A stretch of 57,189 nucleotides of DNA from Deltaproteobacteria bacterium (GCA_022340905.1 JAJDNB010000027.1:1-57189); one strand, 5' to 3'; counted from the stretch's first letter, positions 1-10,267 are shown. Made by a program: numbers and translations. Notes: a model not told the origin generated them from the sequence alone.

Positions 1-1446
1 GATAGCAGGAGTGTACAGCTGAGAGCATCCTCCCTGTCCGGCTCTCTGAGAATGCTCCCTCATGTCGTCATCCTGGAAAAGGTGCCGTTGTTTATCCTGT
101 CAGGAGTCGCAGCCTACATGACCTCTTTGTCGGCTCAGCGGATTGGAACGACTATATCTACCGAGTTTGTGCCAATAAAGCTCCGTATTGCACACGGGTT
201 GGTTTCTTATCTGAGCTATGGTGCAAAGATGGTTTGGCCTCAGAATCTGGCCGTCTTTTATCCCTATCCTCATGACGTCCCCGTTTGGCAAAGTGCTGGG
301 GCTGCAGCACTGCTCATCGGTATATCCTTGTTGGTTTTTCGGTGGGCCAGGAAAGCCCCCTATCTTGTGACTGGATGGCTCTGGTATCTTGGCACTCTTC
401 TACCGGTCATTGGCCTGAAGCAGATGGGGCTCTGGCCGGCTATGGCGGATCGTTTTGCCTATGTGCCGCTCATCGGCCTCTTTATCATGATCGCCTGGGG
501 CATACCAGAACTTTTGGCAAGATACCCCTTCAAACGAATAGTGCTTCCCCTGGCGGCTGCGGGAATTTCGGTTTCACTGATGCTGGTATCATGCTTGCAG
601 GTTCGTTATTGGCGCAACAGCGTTCTCCTTTACGAACACGCCCTTGCTGTGACAGAAAACAATTATCTGGCCCACAACAACCTGGGCACCGTTCTCGAAA
701 AAATTGGCAAGCTCGATGAAGCCACAGTGCACTATGCCGAGGCGGTCAGAATCAAACCCGACTATGCCGTAGCTCACAACAACCTTGGAGAGATCAAGGC
801 TCGCCAGGGGATGGTGAAGGAGGCCATGAGCCATTATTACCAGGCCTTGAAGAGCAAGCCTGATTATGCGAAACCTTACAACAACCTGGGAATAGAACTG
901 GCAAAGCAAGGGAAACTGCAAGAAGCTGTTTTTTATTTATCCCAGGCAATTGAGATCGAACCCAGCTATGCTGATGGACACTGCAATTTGGGAGCTGTTT
1001 TGGTCAGACAGGGAAAGATCGAGGAGGCAATAACCCACTTTTCAGAAGCACTGCGGATAGATCCAAACTTTGCCAGAGCTTACAATAATCTTGGAGAAGC
1101 GTTTGTCAGACGAGGGGAACTCCATAAGGCAGCTTTTCATTTTTCCCAGGCCCTTGAGATCGAACCCAGCTATGTTGATGGACACTGCAATTTGGGAGCT
1201 GTTTTGGCCAGGCAGGGAAAGATGGATGAGGCAATAACGCACTTTTCAGAAGCATTGCGGCTTAACCCCAGTAGCGTAGCAGCACTCAACAACATGGGGG
1301 TAACCTTGGCCCACCAGGGTAAGTTTCAAGCAGCCATGGACTACTTTTCCCGGGCACTGCAGCTAGAGCCGGACAATTTGCGGACCCGCCAAAACATGAA
1401 CCGAGTGTTGGAGGAAGAGGCTCGGAGGGATGTGGCACATGAATAA
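1..1446 (+). CDS. TPR-containing GT-C/TMTC-like membrane protein (5' end outside window)
   Basis: The reading frame is open to the left edge with no stop, so the gene starts upstream; the first ATG inside the window is at 52. The visible N-terminal part has hydrophobic helices and a sequence of the type 'EKVPLFILS', seen in the multi-membrane TMTC/DUF1736-like family whose eukaryotic members are O-mannosyltransferases. From about residue 205 (counting from the ATG at 52) the protein is a run of 34-residue TPR units with recurring NNLG and A/EAL patterns, likely facing the periplasm. Two adjacent TPRs have been duplicated recently at DNA level. Function inferred: membrane glycosyltransferase or glycan-binding TPR protein. 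A full-length relative lies at 35311-37707. Confidence 0.75.
   Translation, partial: DSRSVQLRASSLSGSLRMLPHVVILEKVPLFILSGVAAYMTSLSAQRIGTTISTEFVPIKLRIAHGLVSYLSYGAKMVWPQNLAVFYPYPHDVPVWQSAGAAALLIGISLLVFRWARKAPYLVTGWLWYLGTLLPVIGLKQMGLWPAMADRFAYVPLIGLFIMIAWGIPELLARYPFKRIVLPLAAAGISVSLMLVSCLQVRYWRNSVLLYEHALAVTENNYLAHNNLGTVLEKIGKLDEATVHYAEAVRIKPDYAVAHNNLGEIKARQGMVKEAMSHYYQALKSKPDYAKPYNNLGIELAKQGKLQEAVFYLSQAIEIEPSYADGHCNLGAVLVRQGKIEEAITHFSEALRIDPNFARAYNNLGEAFVRRGELHKAAFHFSQALEIEPSYVDGHCNLGAVLARQGKMDEAITHFSEALRLNPSSVAALNNMGVTLAHQGKFQAAMDYFSRALQLEPDNLRTRQNMNRVLEEEARRDVAHE
941..1348 (+). repeat. In-gene tandem duplication of a 204-bp (two-TPR) unit
   Basis: The block starting at 941 recurs in phase at 1145, an offset of exactly 204 bp, or 68 codons, or two 34-residue TPRs. 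The first ~120 bp of each unit (941-1060 and 1145-1264) are nearly identical, while the second halves have diverged. The spacing keeps the TPR register. Confidence 0.85.
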
Positions 1447-1532
1447 AATTCTCTTTTTACTATTCTCCTACCAGGAACTATAATAATAGCTGTTCATACC
1501 ACTGAGAGATAATCTCTTCTTCAAGGACCATA

Positions 1533-2108
1533 ATGATCCGCAGCTTTATCGCCATTGACCTTCCCGAAGCAACCAGGGAAGCGATTGCTGTCCTCCAGGA
1601 GCGACTCAAAAGAAGCCGGGCAGGGGTGCGCTGGATGAAACCCGGCAGCATTCACCTGACGCTTAAATTCTTGGGAAATATCCTCCCTGAACAGGTGGAT
1701 GAGATTGCTGCAGCTGCAGCCCAGTTGATTAGAGATGAGCCTCCTATTACACTTTACGCGGCTGGTTTGGGCAGTTTTCCCAGCCTTCGTAAGCCCCGGG
1801 TAATCTGGGTGGGACTCCAGGGCGAAGTTGACCGGTTGACAAAAATCCAAACCGGTCTTGAAAATACACTGGAAACACTGGGTTTTGCAAGGGAAGGGCG
1901 AGGATTCCGTCCTCATCTCACCATTGGCCGAATCAAGGATCGTCACCGGCTTCAAGGGCTGATCGAAGCTATGTCAACGGTGGAACTGCCAGAGTTCAAT
2001 TCTTTTGACGCCAATGAAATAATATTGTATAAAAGTGACCTTAGGCCAACCGGAGCGATCTACACGAAACTGCACCGTATGCCTCTTGCCGCACCGGCAT
2101 CACCTTAA
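1533..2108 (+). CDS. thpR: RNA 2',3'-cyclic phosphodiesterase (2H phosphoesterase)
   Basis: This 191-residue protein has the two HxTx motifs of the 2H/LigT family: H41-x-T43 in 'HLTLKFLG' and H128-x-T130 in 'HLTIGRIK'. Family members hydrolyse RNA ends with 2',3'-cyclic phosphates in the cytoplasm; the in vivo role is not settled. The ATG at 1533 is preceded by AAGGA at a good distance. It sits directly upstream of recA in the same direction, an arrangement common in bacteria, and may be cotranscribed with it. Confidence 0.88.
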   Translation: MIRSFIAIDLPEATREAIAVLQERLKRSRAGVRWMKPGSIHLTLKFLGNILPEQVDEIAAAAAQLIRDEPPITLYAAGLGSFPSLRKPRVIWVGLQGEVDRLTKIQTGLENTLETLGFAREGRGFRPHLTIGRIKDRHRLQGLIEAMSTVELPEFNSFDANEIILYKSDLRPTGAIYTKLHRMPLAAPASP

Positions 2109-2193
2109 TCCGCATCCAACCAGCAGCCAGACTGTTTTTGGCTCCGGTAAAGCTTAACGTTTATTGCCCGAAACCGGGAAAAAGGAAAAGACT

Positions 2194-3228
2194 ATGCCCA
2201 CTACAAAGGAAAGACAACAGGCTGTCGATCTGGCCATGAGCCAGATTGAAAGGCAATTCGGTAAGGGAGCCATCATGCGCCTCGGCAGCGAGGCAACGGT
2301 TGCGGATATCCCGGTGATTCCGAGCGGCTCTCTCTCTTTGGACATTGCTTTGGGTCTCGGAGGAGTGCCCCGGGGCAGGGTAGTAGAGATTTTTGGTCCG
2401 GAATCATCCGGCAAGACCACCATGGCCCTCCACGTACTCGCCGAAGCCCAAAGAAGTGGAGGACTCGCAGCTTTCATTGACGCTGAGCATGCCCTGGACC
2501 TCAGTTATGCCCGCAAACTGGGAGTCAACGTAGACGATCTCCTCATCTCCCAGCCCGACACCGGCGAACAGGCCTTGGAGATCACAGAAGTCCTGGTACG
2601 TAGCGGAGCCATTGACGCGGTGGTAATTGACTCAGTTGCTGCCCTGGTGCCCCGAGCAGAAATTGAAGGAGAGATGGGCGACGCCCACATGGGTCTGCAA
2701 GCCCGCCTTATGTCGCAAGCATTGCGTAAACTTACTGCTGCCATAAGTAAGTCTCGGACCACGGTAATATTTATTAACCAGATAAGGATGAAACTGGGAG
2801 TGCTTTTCGGCAACCCAGAGACTACCACGGGTGGCAATGCTCTCAAGTTCTATTCCTCCGTACGCTTGGACATCCGGCGGATTAGCGCCATCAAGGACGG
2901 CCAAGAACTGATTGGCAGCAGGACCCGGGTCAAAGTGGTTAAAAACAAGTTGGCACCTCCCTTTAAAGAGGCTGAGTTCGACATTATGTATGGTCAAGGA
3001 ATCTCTAGAGAAGGAGACGTCCTGGACATGGCCACAGCCCTCAATATCGTTGATAAAAGCGGCGCCTGGTACTCTTATGGGGGAGAACGCATGGGGCAGG
3101 GCCGAGAGAATGTCAAGGCTTTTTTGAAAGAACACCCCGACATTTGCTCTGAGATTGAACGGAAGGTCAGGAAATCGTACGGGCTGAAGATCAAAGACAA
3201 CGGTGGTGAGGAGACCAAGGAAGAATGA
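2194..3228 (+). CDS. recA: Recombinase RecA
   Basis: A 344-residue RecA, normal in length. Walker [10 protein letters not shown] lies at residues 68-76, followed by the family signature '[20 protein letters not shown]' and a Lys/Glu-rich tail. RecA binds single-stranded DNA and drives homologous recombination and LexA cleavage. I place the start at the ATG at 2194 because AAGGA lies just upstream and the protein then begins like other RecAs; a TTG ten codons earlier (2164) is also in frame. The stop overlaps the alaS start by ATGA, so the two are translationally coupled; no recX lies between them. I see no clear LexA box upstream. Confidence 0.97.
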   Translation: MPTTKERQQAVDLAMSQIERQFGKGAIMRLGSEATVADIPVIPSGSLSLDIALGLGGVPRGRVVEIFGPESSGKTTMALHVLAEAQRSGGLAAFIDAEHALDLSYARKLGVNVDDLLISQPDTGEQALEITEVLVRSGAIDAVVIDSVAALVPRAEIEGEMGDAHMGLQARLMSQALRKLTAAISKSRTTVIFINQIRMKLGVLFGNPETTTGGNALKFYSSVRLDIRRISAIKDGQELIGSRTRVKVVKNKLAPPFKEAEFDIMYGQGISREGDVLDMATALNIVDKSGAWYSYGGERMGQGRENVKAFLKEHPDICSEIERKVRKSYGLKIKDNGGEETKEE

Positions 3229-5879
3229 AAACTGCTGAGCTGAGAAAGGCATTTCTTGAATACTTCAAAATCAATGAGCACAGGATTGTAAAGAGTTCCT
3301 CCCTGGTACCACACGATGATCCCACCCTGCTTTTCACCACCGCAGGCATGGTTCAGTTCAAGCGACCTCTTCTCGGTGAAGAAAAGAGGGATTATGTACG
3401 GGCCACTTCCTGTCAAAAATGTATGCGCGCCGGGGGCAAACACAATGATTTGCGCAATGTTGGCCGTACTGCTCGGCACCACACCTTTTTCGAAATGTTA
3501 GGCAACTTTTCTTTCGGCGACTATTTCAAGAAGGAAGCCATACACTTCGGCTGGGAATTCTTCACTGATCACCTCAGGCTTCCCAAAGACAAACTCTATG
3601 CATCGGTTCACGAAGGCGACGAGGAAATGGGGCTGGGTGTCGACCAGGAAGCACTGGAAGAGTGGAACAAATACCTTCCACGAGAGAGAATCCTTACCCT
3701 GTCAACCAGTGAGAATTTCTGGGCCATGGGGGACATCGGTCCCTGCGGTCCCTGTTCCGAGATATTGATCGATCAGGGAGAGCACATGGCCTGCGGACCG
3801 AACTGTGCGCCCGGTGTGTGCGACTGCGACCGTTTTCTGGAATTGTGGAACCTGGTGTTTATGCAATTCAATCGCAAAGAAGACGGTACCATGGAACCGC
3901 TTCCCGCCCCTTCTATTGACACCGGTGCCGGCCTTGAACGAATTGCCGCCGTGCTTCAACAGGTGCCTTCCAACTATGATATTGACGTTTTTCAAGATAT
4001 CATCTCCGTCATTGAACAGCTCAGCAGCCACAGTCACGGAAAGGATGCAGAAAAGGACGTATCCATCAAAGTCATCGCAGACCATGGTCGTGCTGCTACT
4101 TTTCTTATCAGTGATGGAGTCATGCCCAGCAACGAGGGTCGTGGCTACGTTTTGCGGCGAGTCATTCGCAGGGCAGTAAGGCACGGCAGACTCCTCGGCA
4201 TCGACAAACCCTTTATGCACCAGGTGGCTGAAGGGGTAATTGCTGCCATGGTTGACACCTACCCGGATATTGCCAAAAACCGAAGCTACATCCAAATGGC
4301 CCTGAAGAACGAGGAGAAGTCCTTTAGCGCAACCCTTGACCGGGGGTTGGGAAAACTGCAAGAAGAGGTTGAAAAACTAAAAAAGGCCAGGAGCGATGTC
4401 TTTCCTGGTGAGGCCATCTTCAAGCTCTACGATACCTACGGTTTTCCCATCGATATCGTCATGGACCTGGCTCGAGACCAGGACTTCCAGGTAGATGAGA
4501 CCGGATTTGACCGGTTTATGGAGGAACAGAGGCAGCGTTCCCGGGCTGCCTTCAAGATCTCAGGGGTGATGGAAACCTCTGAGGCTCTCAAACAACTTAC
4601 AGCCAAGGGGATAACCACAACTTTCACCGGCCACGTCAGAACAGAGGACCAATCAGTGATTCTGGCTCTGCTCATCAAGGATGGCGCGGTAAACGAGGTA
4701 GGTGAAGGGCAGAGGGTCGAAGTAATTTGCGAGCACACTCCTTTTTATGGCGAAGCCGGTGGTCAAGTAGGGGATACTGGACGGATCAGTGGCATGGGTT
4801 TTACTCTGGAAGTTCAAGACACCCAAAAAACACCAGGTGATTTGCTCGTCCATGTTTGTAAAGTATTGCAGGGAACGGCTAGGGTGGGCGAAGAGGTTAC
4901 TCTGGCCGTAGACGAGGAAAAGCGCAAGGCCACCGAACGGAACCATACAGCAACTCACATACTCCACTATGTGCTCAGGAATATCCTGGGGGACCACGTA
5001 AAACAGCAGGGTTCTTACGTGGGGCCGGATTACTTTCGCTTCGATTTTTCCCACGGTGAAGCGCTGACCTCTGAACAGATTGCCACTATCGAAAAACTGG
5101 TCACCGAACATATTTTGGCCAACGAGGATCTCACCGATAAAGTAACCGATATGGATACAGCCATTACCGAAGGAGCCATGGCTCTCTTTGGCGAAAAGTA
5201 CGGCGATGAAGTGCGAATGGTTTCCATTGGCGACTATTCCAAAGAACTCTGCGGTGGGACCCACAGCCACCACACCGGCGACATTGGTCTTTTCAAAATA
5301 ATTGGAGAGAGTTCAGTGGCCGCCGGAATCCGACGTATCGAGGCTCTTACCGGGACTGGTGCGCTGGAATATATTCAGAATCAAGAAAAAACCCTAAGAG
5401 ATACGGCTGCGCTCCTGAGAACTGCACCTCAGGATTTGGCCGGGCGGGTACAAAGACTGCTGGCCCAGCACAAAGAGCTGGAAAAAGAAATAGAAAGGGT
5501 CAAAGCACAGGCTCTGAGCCAAAAGTTCGCCCCTATTGGTCAAGATATACGTGAGATCAATGGCCTGAAAGTACTCTCTCAGCAGGTGAATGTTGACAAT
5601 GCCAAGGATTTGCGGGTGATGCTTGACAACCTGAAGGACCAAATCAAGTCAGGGGTGATAGTGTTGGGCGCTGAGGCTGCAGATGGCAAGGCCATGCTCA
5701 TCTGCGGTGTAACGAGAGATCTTACCGACAAATATCACGCTGGTGAGATCATCAAGGAGCTTTCCGCCATGGTTGGAGGTAAGGGCGGCGGCAGACCGGA
5801 CATGGCCCAGGGTGGAGGCCCCCACGTTAACAAAATCAAGGAGGCTCTAGAGAGAGTGTTTGATATGGTCGAGCAATGA
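3225..5879 (+). CDS. alaS: Alanine--tRNA ligase
   Basis: An 884-residue, full-length alanyl-tRNA synthetase. The N-terminal class II catalytic core begins '[20 protein letters not shown]'. The editing domain has the zinc motifs HTATH and CGGTH, and the C-terminal DHHA1 domain ends with the glycine-rich '[15 protein letters not shown]'. It charges tRNA-Ala and hydrolyses mischarged tRNA. The start overlaps the recA stop by 4 bp. No terminator is obvious in the 160 bp that follow. Confidence 0.97.
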   Translation: MKTAELRKAFLEYFKINEHRIVKSSSLVPHDDPTLLFTTAGMVQFKRPLLGEEKRDYVRATSCQKCMRAGGKHNDLRNVGRTARHHTFFEMLGNFSFGDYFKKEAIHFGWEFFTDHLRLPKDKLYASVHEGDEEMGLGVDQEALEEWNKYLPRERILTLSTSENFWAMGDIGPCGPCSEILIDQGEHMACGPNCAPGVCDCDRFLELWNLVFMQFNRKEDGTMEPLPAPSIDTGAGLERIAAVLQQVPSNYDIDVFQDIISVIEQLSSHSHGKDAEKDVSIKVIADHGRAATFLISDGVMPSNEGRGYVLRRVIRRAVRHGRLLGIDKPFMHQVAEGVIAAMVDTYPDIAKNRSYIQMALKNEEKSFSATLDRGLGKLQEEVEKLKKARSDVFPGEAIFKLYDTYGFPIDIVMDLARDQDFQVDETGFDRFMEEQRQRSRAAFKISGVMETSEALKQLTAKGITTTFTGHVRTEDQSVILALLIKDGAVNEVGEGQRVEVICEHTPFYGEAGGQVGDTGRISGMGFTLEVQDTQKTPGDLLVHVCKVLQGTARVGEEVTLAVDEEKRKATERNHTATHILHYVLRNILGDHVKQQGSYVGPDYFRFDFSHGEALTSEQIATIEKLVTEHILANEDLTDKVTDMDTAITEGAMALFGEKYGDEVRMVSIGDYSKELCGGTHSHHTGDIGLFKIIGESSVAAGIRRIEALTGTGALEYIQNQEKTLRDTAALLRTAPQDLAGRVQRLLAQHKELEKEIERVKAQALSQKFAPIGQDIREINGLKVLSQQVNVDNAKDLRVMLDNLKDQIKSGVIVLGAEAADGKAMLICGVTRDLTDKYHAGEIIKELSAMVGGKGGGRPDMAQGGGPHVNKIKEALERVFDMVEQ

Positions 5880-6003
5880 ATATAGTAGCTGTAATCTACA
5901 ACCCTTAAACCTCCCGCTTGAAATTCCATCCCCTAGTAGAATAGTCATATAAATTTGCCCACTTACTGTCCGCCAGTCTATGTTTCTTTACTATCTTTCG
6001 AAT

Positions 6004-6019
6004 TGGCACATTGCTTGCT
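6004..6019 (+). promoter_or_regulatory. Sigma-54 (-24/-12) promoter, perfect consensus
   Basis: TGGCACATTGCTTGCT matches the RpoN consensus TGGCAC-R-N4-TTGC-W at every defined position, with GG and GC exactly ten bases apart (GG 6005-6006, GC 6017-6018). Transcription would start near 6030, just ahead of the LtaS-like gene at 6042. The regulator and its enhancer site are not identified. Confidence 0.78.
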
Positions 6020-6041
6020 GTAGTCTCAATAGTCGGGGACA

Positions 6042-7976
6042 ATGATGGCAGGGTTTTTTACTTTTGCAGCTGTCACTGCGTTGGGACTCAAAAGTGGTAT
6101 TCCGGATAGTAATTCTATGAATTCTATCAGAATAATATTTGCGCGAGTATCAACATTCTTGCAGCATATGGAAAGAAGACAATGGTACAAAGTATCCTCT
6201 TTCGTGAGTCTTGTTTTGTTGCTCACTTTGATTATCGACATTCAAACATTCGGATACTCTCCCAAGATAATTGCATATACGTGGCTTATTTCTAGTTATA
6301 CGTTTTATCCACTTATGTTGCTTTCCTTGCTGATGCTATTTAGAAATAAAATCTCACCTGTGATAGAGCCTCTCGTCGTCATTGTTCTCTGGATATTTTC
6401 TCTCTGGTTTATAGCTTCTTCATACTTCTATATTGACCAGGGCCGCACCTTGCTATGGTATGAAATCAAGTTTTATTATTTTGAATCCGGCTATAGAGAC
6501 TACATGTTAGAGTTGCTGTTCTCCCGAAGGTTACTGATTTTTACTCTTTTGTTTGTTGGGGTATATTGGGGATTGCGTTTCTTGTATAGAAACTACGTCA
6601 AGGCAAAGGTCCTATTTTTTTGTACCATTCAAGTGATGGCAGCCGTCATGATATTGGGGGTAACTGAATCACAATCTACTATTCTCGGTCATGGCATACT
6701 CAGTTATTACTATGAACCGGCTAGTTCACCCTGGTCCATAGCACATAGGCCATACGCAGATGATGAGATTAGAGCATTTGATTTCAAAGTGGCTAGGAAG
6801 ATCAGGGAGACAGAGGGGAGTCCCTTCTGGGCAGATGGAGCCGATGAAAGGTTGGCTCCCCTCGCCGGCCGTTATCATGGGCGGTCTGTTATTGTGGTGC
6901 TGCTGGAATCTCACAGGGCTAGTGATGTTTCCGGCCTCGGAGAAGGAGCATTTCATCACCAGAATCTCTCTCCCACCATAACGAGATATATGAATGAAGG
7001 AATAACTTTTACCAATCATATAGCAGCAGGTAAAGGTACCTGGGCCGCCAGATGGAGTCTAATCACGGGGTTGAGCAATCCTCCGGGTGATACGCCACCT
7101 ATTCTCTTAAAGCCTGATGCAGGCAAGGTTGGGCGCATGCCGCAAATAAGGGAAAGTGGCTACGACTGTGTGCTGTTGTCGGCTGCCAACCCCCAATGGG
7201 ATAACTGGGGTCAAATCATAGCAGAGGCAGGATGCGAGTGGGGGCTCAATAGAAAACTTATGACTGGGGACGATGGCGTTTACAAAAGACACTTTGACTT
7301 TCGTGATGACCTGTTGTTTTCCACGGCTCTGAAAAAATACAAAGAGAGTGTTGATAATAATCGAGCTTCTTTCTTTATTATCCAAGCCTTAAGCAATCAT
7401 GAACCGTACACTTTTCCTTCCGAAATAGATGGAAAGAAAATACCTCATAATCATCAAGGAGGGATGCTATTTGTCGATTATGCTCTGGGTATTTTGCTGG
7501 ACGGCTTGAAAAAGTTACCCCAAGAAAAACAACCTGTTATCTTCATAACCTCTGATACTGCCAATGAAGAAGGGTTGGTGGCAGCAAAGGCACTCGGAGG
7601 AGGTGTATTGGAGGGGTTGCGTATACCGGGACTTCTTCTACTGCCTGATCGACAAATGGCTGGGGAAATATATGACGGCCTATTTTGCCATGAGGATATA
7701 CTCGATCTTATGTATCTCTTGACCTCTGCTGAATCTAAACCTCACATGAGGAAATTCTTGAAACGCCATAGGATTATAGCGCCTACTTGGAGAATGACCA
7801 TCCTTCTGACTCAATCAACTTGTTTTTCTGTAAAGACAGAAGATATATCTTATATAAAAGACACCTGGAAGCTGGAAGACACAGAAAACCCGCAGGAATT
7901 GAAATTACTTCTCGAGGCCAGGGACAGAATGTTCGATCAAGATAAGAAACTTTGGAATTCTCAAGATAACTCGTAG
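6042..7976 (+). CDS. LTA-synthase/sulfatase-family membrane phosphoglycerol transferase-like protein
   Basis: A 644-residue protein with about five hydrophobic helices up to roughly residue 220, then an extracytoplasmic alkaline-phosphatase-fold domain. The metal-binding start is 'VIVVLLESHRASDVSG', and the likely nucleophile is T333 in 'GKGTWAARWSLITGL', placed like the catalytic Thr of LtaS. A later 'FITSDTAN' replaces the usual DH-type metal motif and should be checked. Relatives move phosphoglycerol or phosphoethanolamine groups onto envelope polymers. The start is uncertain: ATG 6042 has GGGGA close upstream and fits the sigma-54 start site, but ATGs at 6117 and 6168 are alternatives. 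It is transcribed towards the minus-strand polysaccharide cluster. Confidence 0.8.
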   Translation: MMAGFFTFAAVTALGLKSGIPDSNSMNSIRIIFARVSTFLQHMERRQWYKVSSFVSLVLLLTLIIDIQTFGYSPKIIAYTWLISSYTFYPLMLLSLLMLFRNKISPVIEPLVVIVLWIFSLWFIASSYFYIDQGRTLLWYEIKFYYFESGYRDYMLELLFSRRLLIFTLLFVGVYWGLRFLYRNYVKAKVLFFCTIQVMAAVMILGVTESQSTILGHGILSYYYEPASSPWSIAHRPYADDEIRAFDFKVARKIRETEGSPFWADGADERLAPLAGRYHGRSVIVVLLESHRASDVSGLGEGAFHHQNLSPTITRYMNEGITFTNHIAAGKGTWAARWSLITGLSNPPGDTPPILLKPDAGKVGRMPQIRESGYDCVLLSAANPQWDNWGQIIAEAGCEWGLNRKLMTGDDGVYKRHFDFRDDLLFSTALKKYKESVDNNRASFFIIQALSNHEPYTFPSEIDGKKIPHNHQGGMLFVDYALGILLDGLKKLPQEKQPVIFITSDTANEEGLVAAKALGGGVLEGLRIPGLLLLPDRQMAGEIYDGLFCHEDILDLMYLLTSAESKPHMRKFLKRHRIIAPTWRMTILLTQSTCFSVKTEDISYIKDTWKLEDTENPQELKLLLEARDRMFDQDKKLWNSQDNS

Positions 7977-8013
7977 CCCAGCCTTTTAACCCCCATCCAT
8001 GTGCATGCCGGTA

Positions 8014-8379
8014 TCAGGATTTTTCGCCTCGGATGATCTGCTCTAATTCAAACCTCAGCCACGCTACTTCCTGGGTTAATCGCTTATTTCGATCAAAAAG
8101 CTGGCTAATTGCCAGGGTAAAATGCAAGACAATGGCCAAGAGAAAGAGAAAGGCCACCATGAATAGGGTAGTCAAATGGTGCAGCCGGACAAAGCGAGAA
8201 ATGAGATTGAGTGAGTCCGGCCAGATACCGAAAACGAATATACTCACCGCAGTCAACAACCAAATTATAGCATAGTGCTCTTTCAAGCGATTCTGTCGAA
8301 TGAGTTCGATGATAATTCCAACTAGGGCAAAACAGAGGATGCCTATAATTACTCGCAGATGTGTGGCGATTTCCATCAT
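8014..8379 (-). CDS. DUF2304 small membrane protein
   Basis: A 121-residue protein with three hydrophobic segments (about 8-25, 36-53 and 70-90) and a charged amphipathic tail, the pattern of DUF2304. Such genes usually sit directly after a DPM1-type glycosyltransferase, as here. The start overlaps the upstream stop by ATGA and has AGGAGG at good spacing; the next codon is also ATG. It probably anchors or partners the glycosyltransferase at the membrane. The biochemical role is unknown. Confidence 0.82.
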   Translation of the reverse strand: MMEIATHLRVIIGILCFALVGIIIELIRQNRLKEHYAIIWLLTAVSIFVFGIWPDSLNLISRFVRLHHLTTLFMVAFLFLLAIVLHFTLAISQLFDRNKRLTQEVAWLRFELEQIIRGEKS

Positions 8380-9092
8380 TCTCCATTCCTCCTTTTGATA
8401 ACGGCCACCAAAACGGCCAGAGTTACTTTCAGCATGTAGTATACGCCAGCTTTGGCTGATATGGAGGACTTACCCTCCTGGCGATAGTTCATCTCCACCG
8501 GGACCTCAACAAATTTCATCCCGTTTCGATGCAAGGTGATCAACGCCTCCACTTCCGGGTAATCATGAGGGTAGGTCTCGGTGAGAAGAACGATAGCCTT
8601 GCGGCCACAAGCCCTGAAACCTGAGGTAGTATCATATACCCTCGTGCCCACGATTAAGCTGACTAACAAGGAAAAAATCTTTATGCCCACTGCCCGCAGG
8701 AATGGCGGCCGGTAATTGGTTGGCTGGACAAAACGAGAGCCGATGGCCATATCTGACCCATCTTCTAGGGCTGCCAACAAACGAGGAATCTCACTTGCCG
8801 GGTGCTGACCATCGCCATCTACCTGAACAGCAAAGTGGTAACCCTTTTGCTTGGCAAAAAGAAAGCCACTCTGCACGGCAGTGCCGATACCCATGTTGTA
8901 GGGAAGGCTGATAGCCATGGCCCCACTTTCTCTCGCCCGCCGTGCTGTTCTATCCTGGGAACCATCGTCGACTACCAGGATATCCGCATGGGTTGCGTGT
9001 TTGCGGATGTTTTCCACCACCCCAACAATGGAGCGCTCTTCATTATATGCGGGTATGATGATTAAGGTCTTTTTTGATGATGTCGGGTCCAC
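8376..9092 (-). CDS. GT2 glycosyltransferase, dolichyl-phosphate-mannose-synthase type
   Basis: A 238-residue GT-A enzyme opening 'TLIIIPAYNEE', with 'ILVVDDGSQDRT' and the catalytic 'VQVDGDGQHP'. This matches polyprenyl-phosphate sugar synthases that load a sugar onto undecaprenyl phosphate for later use outside the cytoplasm. It has no C-terminal membrane domain; the coupled DUF2304 protein may supply the membrane contact. The start is GTG at 9092, with only a weak ribosome site. Polyprenyl-linked sugar would suit GT-C enzymes such as those at 1-1446 and 35311-37707. Confidence 0.88.
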   Translation of the reverse strand: MDPTSSKKTLIIIPAYNEERSIVGVVENIRKHATHADILVVDDGSQDRTARRARESGAMAISLPYNMGIGTAVQSGFLFAKQKGYHFAVQVDGDGQHPASEIPRLLAALEDGSDMAIGSRFVQPTNYRPPFLRAVGIKIFSLLVSLIVGTRVYDTTSGFRACGRKAIVLLTETYPHDYPEVEALITLHRNGMKFVEVPVEMNYRQEGKSSISAKAGVYYMLKVTLAVLVAVIKRRNGE

Positions 9093-9122
9093 TAGCAGCT
9101 CATAACCTGTAGCTCATAGCTA
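9093..9122. repeat. Short degenerate repeat (AGCTCATA-type words)
   Basis: AGCTCATA occurs twice within about 25 bp between two glycosyltransferase genes, in the style of the other intergenic repeat families of this window. It is short and may be chance. Confidence 0.35.
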
Positions 9123-9142
9123 ACACTGAGACTGGCTACATA

Positions 9143-10156
9143 CTAGGGTTGGGATTCTTGGTGTTCTCTACGATGTTTACGGTAAGCAGGTTGCACGCCA
9201 AACCGAATGATACCCGTGCACAAGCCAGCAGTGCGGGCAATGCCTCTGAGAAAAGTAACACCAGCATAAGCGAAGGCCCCAACCTTTCCTTCTCCTAGCC
9301 ACCAGCTCATTGGCCAGGACAAATGAATGGCCGTATACGAACCGAGTAACACCAACAGCGGCCACATGGAGGCAGAAATGCCAAACATTGCCAAAAGTGC
9401 AGATGCAAAAATCCCCAGCACAATAATTGGCTCCAGTCTGTCTCGCAGCCTGGTGTAATCATCTCCGCGGACCATATCAGGATGGTCCTTGTAGAGCTTG
9501 GCTCGCCAGAATCCGTGACGGTACTGCTCCATCAAGTATTGCCAAACTCTCTCAGGGTGATAGTGCGCAACCTTGGCCTGAGGCCTGAAAGCTATGCGCC
9601 ACCCCATTCTACTGATCCTGTACGAAAGATCATTGTCCTCACCGCTGGCTTGGCGATAGTCTGCATCAAATCCGCCGGTGGCTTGCAGAACATAGAGTGG
9701 AATCGCCACATTATAGGAACCAAAAGCGCGAACAAAGGAGGGCATCCGCTTGTGTCTTTCGCTTATTTCCTGGTGTACCCATTGAGCCAACCATGAATTT
9801 GTGTTGGCTATAGCATAGCTGCCCGCCACTGCGCCTACTTGCCGGCCAGTAAAACCGTCAAGTAAATTTTCCAACCAGCCCGCCGCTGGAATACAGTCCG
9901 AATCAGTAAAACAAATGACCTGACCTGTGGCACGTTCCCAACCTCGATTGCGAGCCGCTGCAGGGCCAGCATTTTCCTGCCTTATCACCTTCGCCCCCGC
10001 TGACTCGGCAACCATTGCAGTATCGTCAATAGAGCCATCATCGACCACAACAACCTCAACTTCCATTGGCCCTTTTGCCTGGGCAAGACTTTGGGCCACG
10101 GCTTGACTAATGGTGTTCTCAGCATTGTATGCGGGGATGACCACGCTGACTTTCAT
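9143..10156 (-). CDS. GT2 glycosyltransferase with C-terminal membrane segments
   Basis: A 337-residue protein. The GT-A domain starts 'MKVSVVIPAYNAENTISQ' and contains 'VVVVDDGSIDDT', 'CFTDSDC' (metal/sugar-nucleotide DxD) and 'SGEDNDLSYRI'. Two or three hydrophobic helices lie between residues 245 and 315. It probably transfers a sugar on the inner face of the membrane. The first ~30 codons are about 88% identical (my hand alignment) to the truncated copy at 13415-13503. A sigma-54-like site lies about 100 bp upstream, and the DPM-type and DUF2304 genes follow closely, so the three may form an operon. Confidence 0.87.
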   Translation of the reverse strand: MKVSVVIPAYNAENTISQAVAQSLAQAKGPMEVEVVVVDDGSIDDTAMVAESAGAKVIRQENAGPAAARNRGWERATGQVICFTDSDCIPAAGWLENLLDGFTGRQVGAVAGSYAIANTNSWLAQWVHQEISERHKRMPSFVRAFGSYNVAIPLYVLQATGGFDADYRQASGEDNDLSYRISRMGWRIAFRPQAKVAHYHPERVWQYLMEQYRHGFWRAKLYKDHPDMVRGDDYTRLRDRLEPIIVLGIFASALLAMFGISASMWPLLVLLGSYTAIHLSWPMSWWLGEGKVGAFAYAGVTFLRGIARTAGLCTGIIRFGVQPAYRKHRREHQESQP

Positions 10157-10251
10157 AAGTGCCCACCTGTTGTAACGGACAAAACCTTTGACCTCCTTTT
10201 TTCTGCCGAAATGGCAAATCGTTACTCCATCGGAGGATGCAACTCAGTAAT

Positions 10252-10267
10252 AGCAAGAATGTTGCCA
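10252..10267 (-). promoter_or_regulatory. Candidate sigma-54 promoter for the 10156-8014 glycosyltransferase operon
   Basis: On the minus strand TGGCAACATTCTTGCT has GG and GC ten bases apart, with two mismatches to the consensus (C6 and the purine after it). Transcription would start near 10241, about 85 bp before the start codon at 10156. Two-mismatch sites occur by chance about once in this much intergenic DNA by my rough reckoning. Confidence 0.45.

Noticed and set aside
2143-2158. Sigma-54-like GG-N10-GC pair ahead of recA
   Set aside because: Four mismatches to the consensus, so well within chance.
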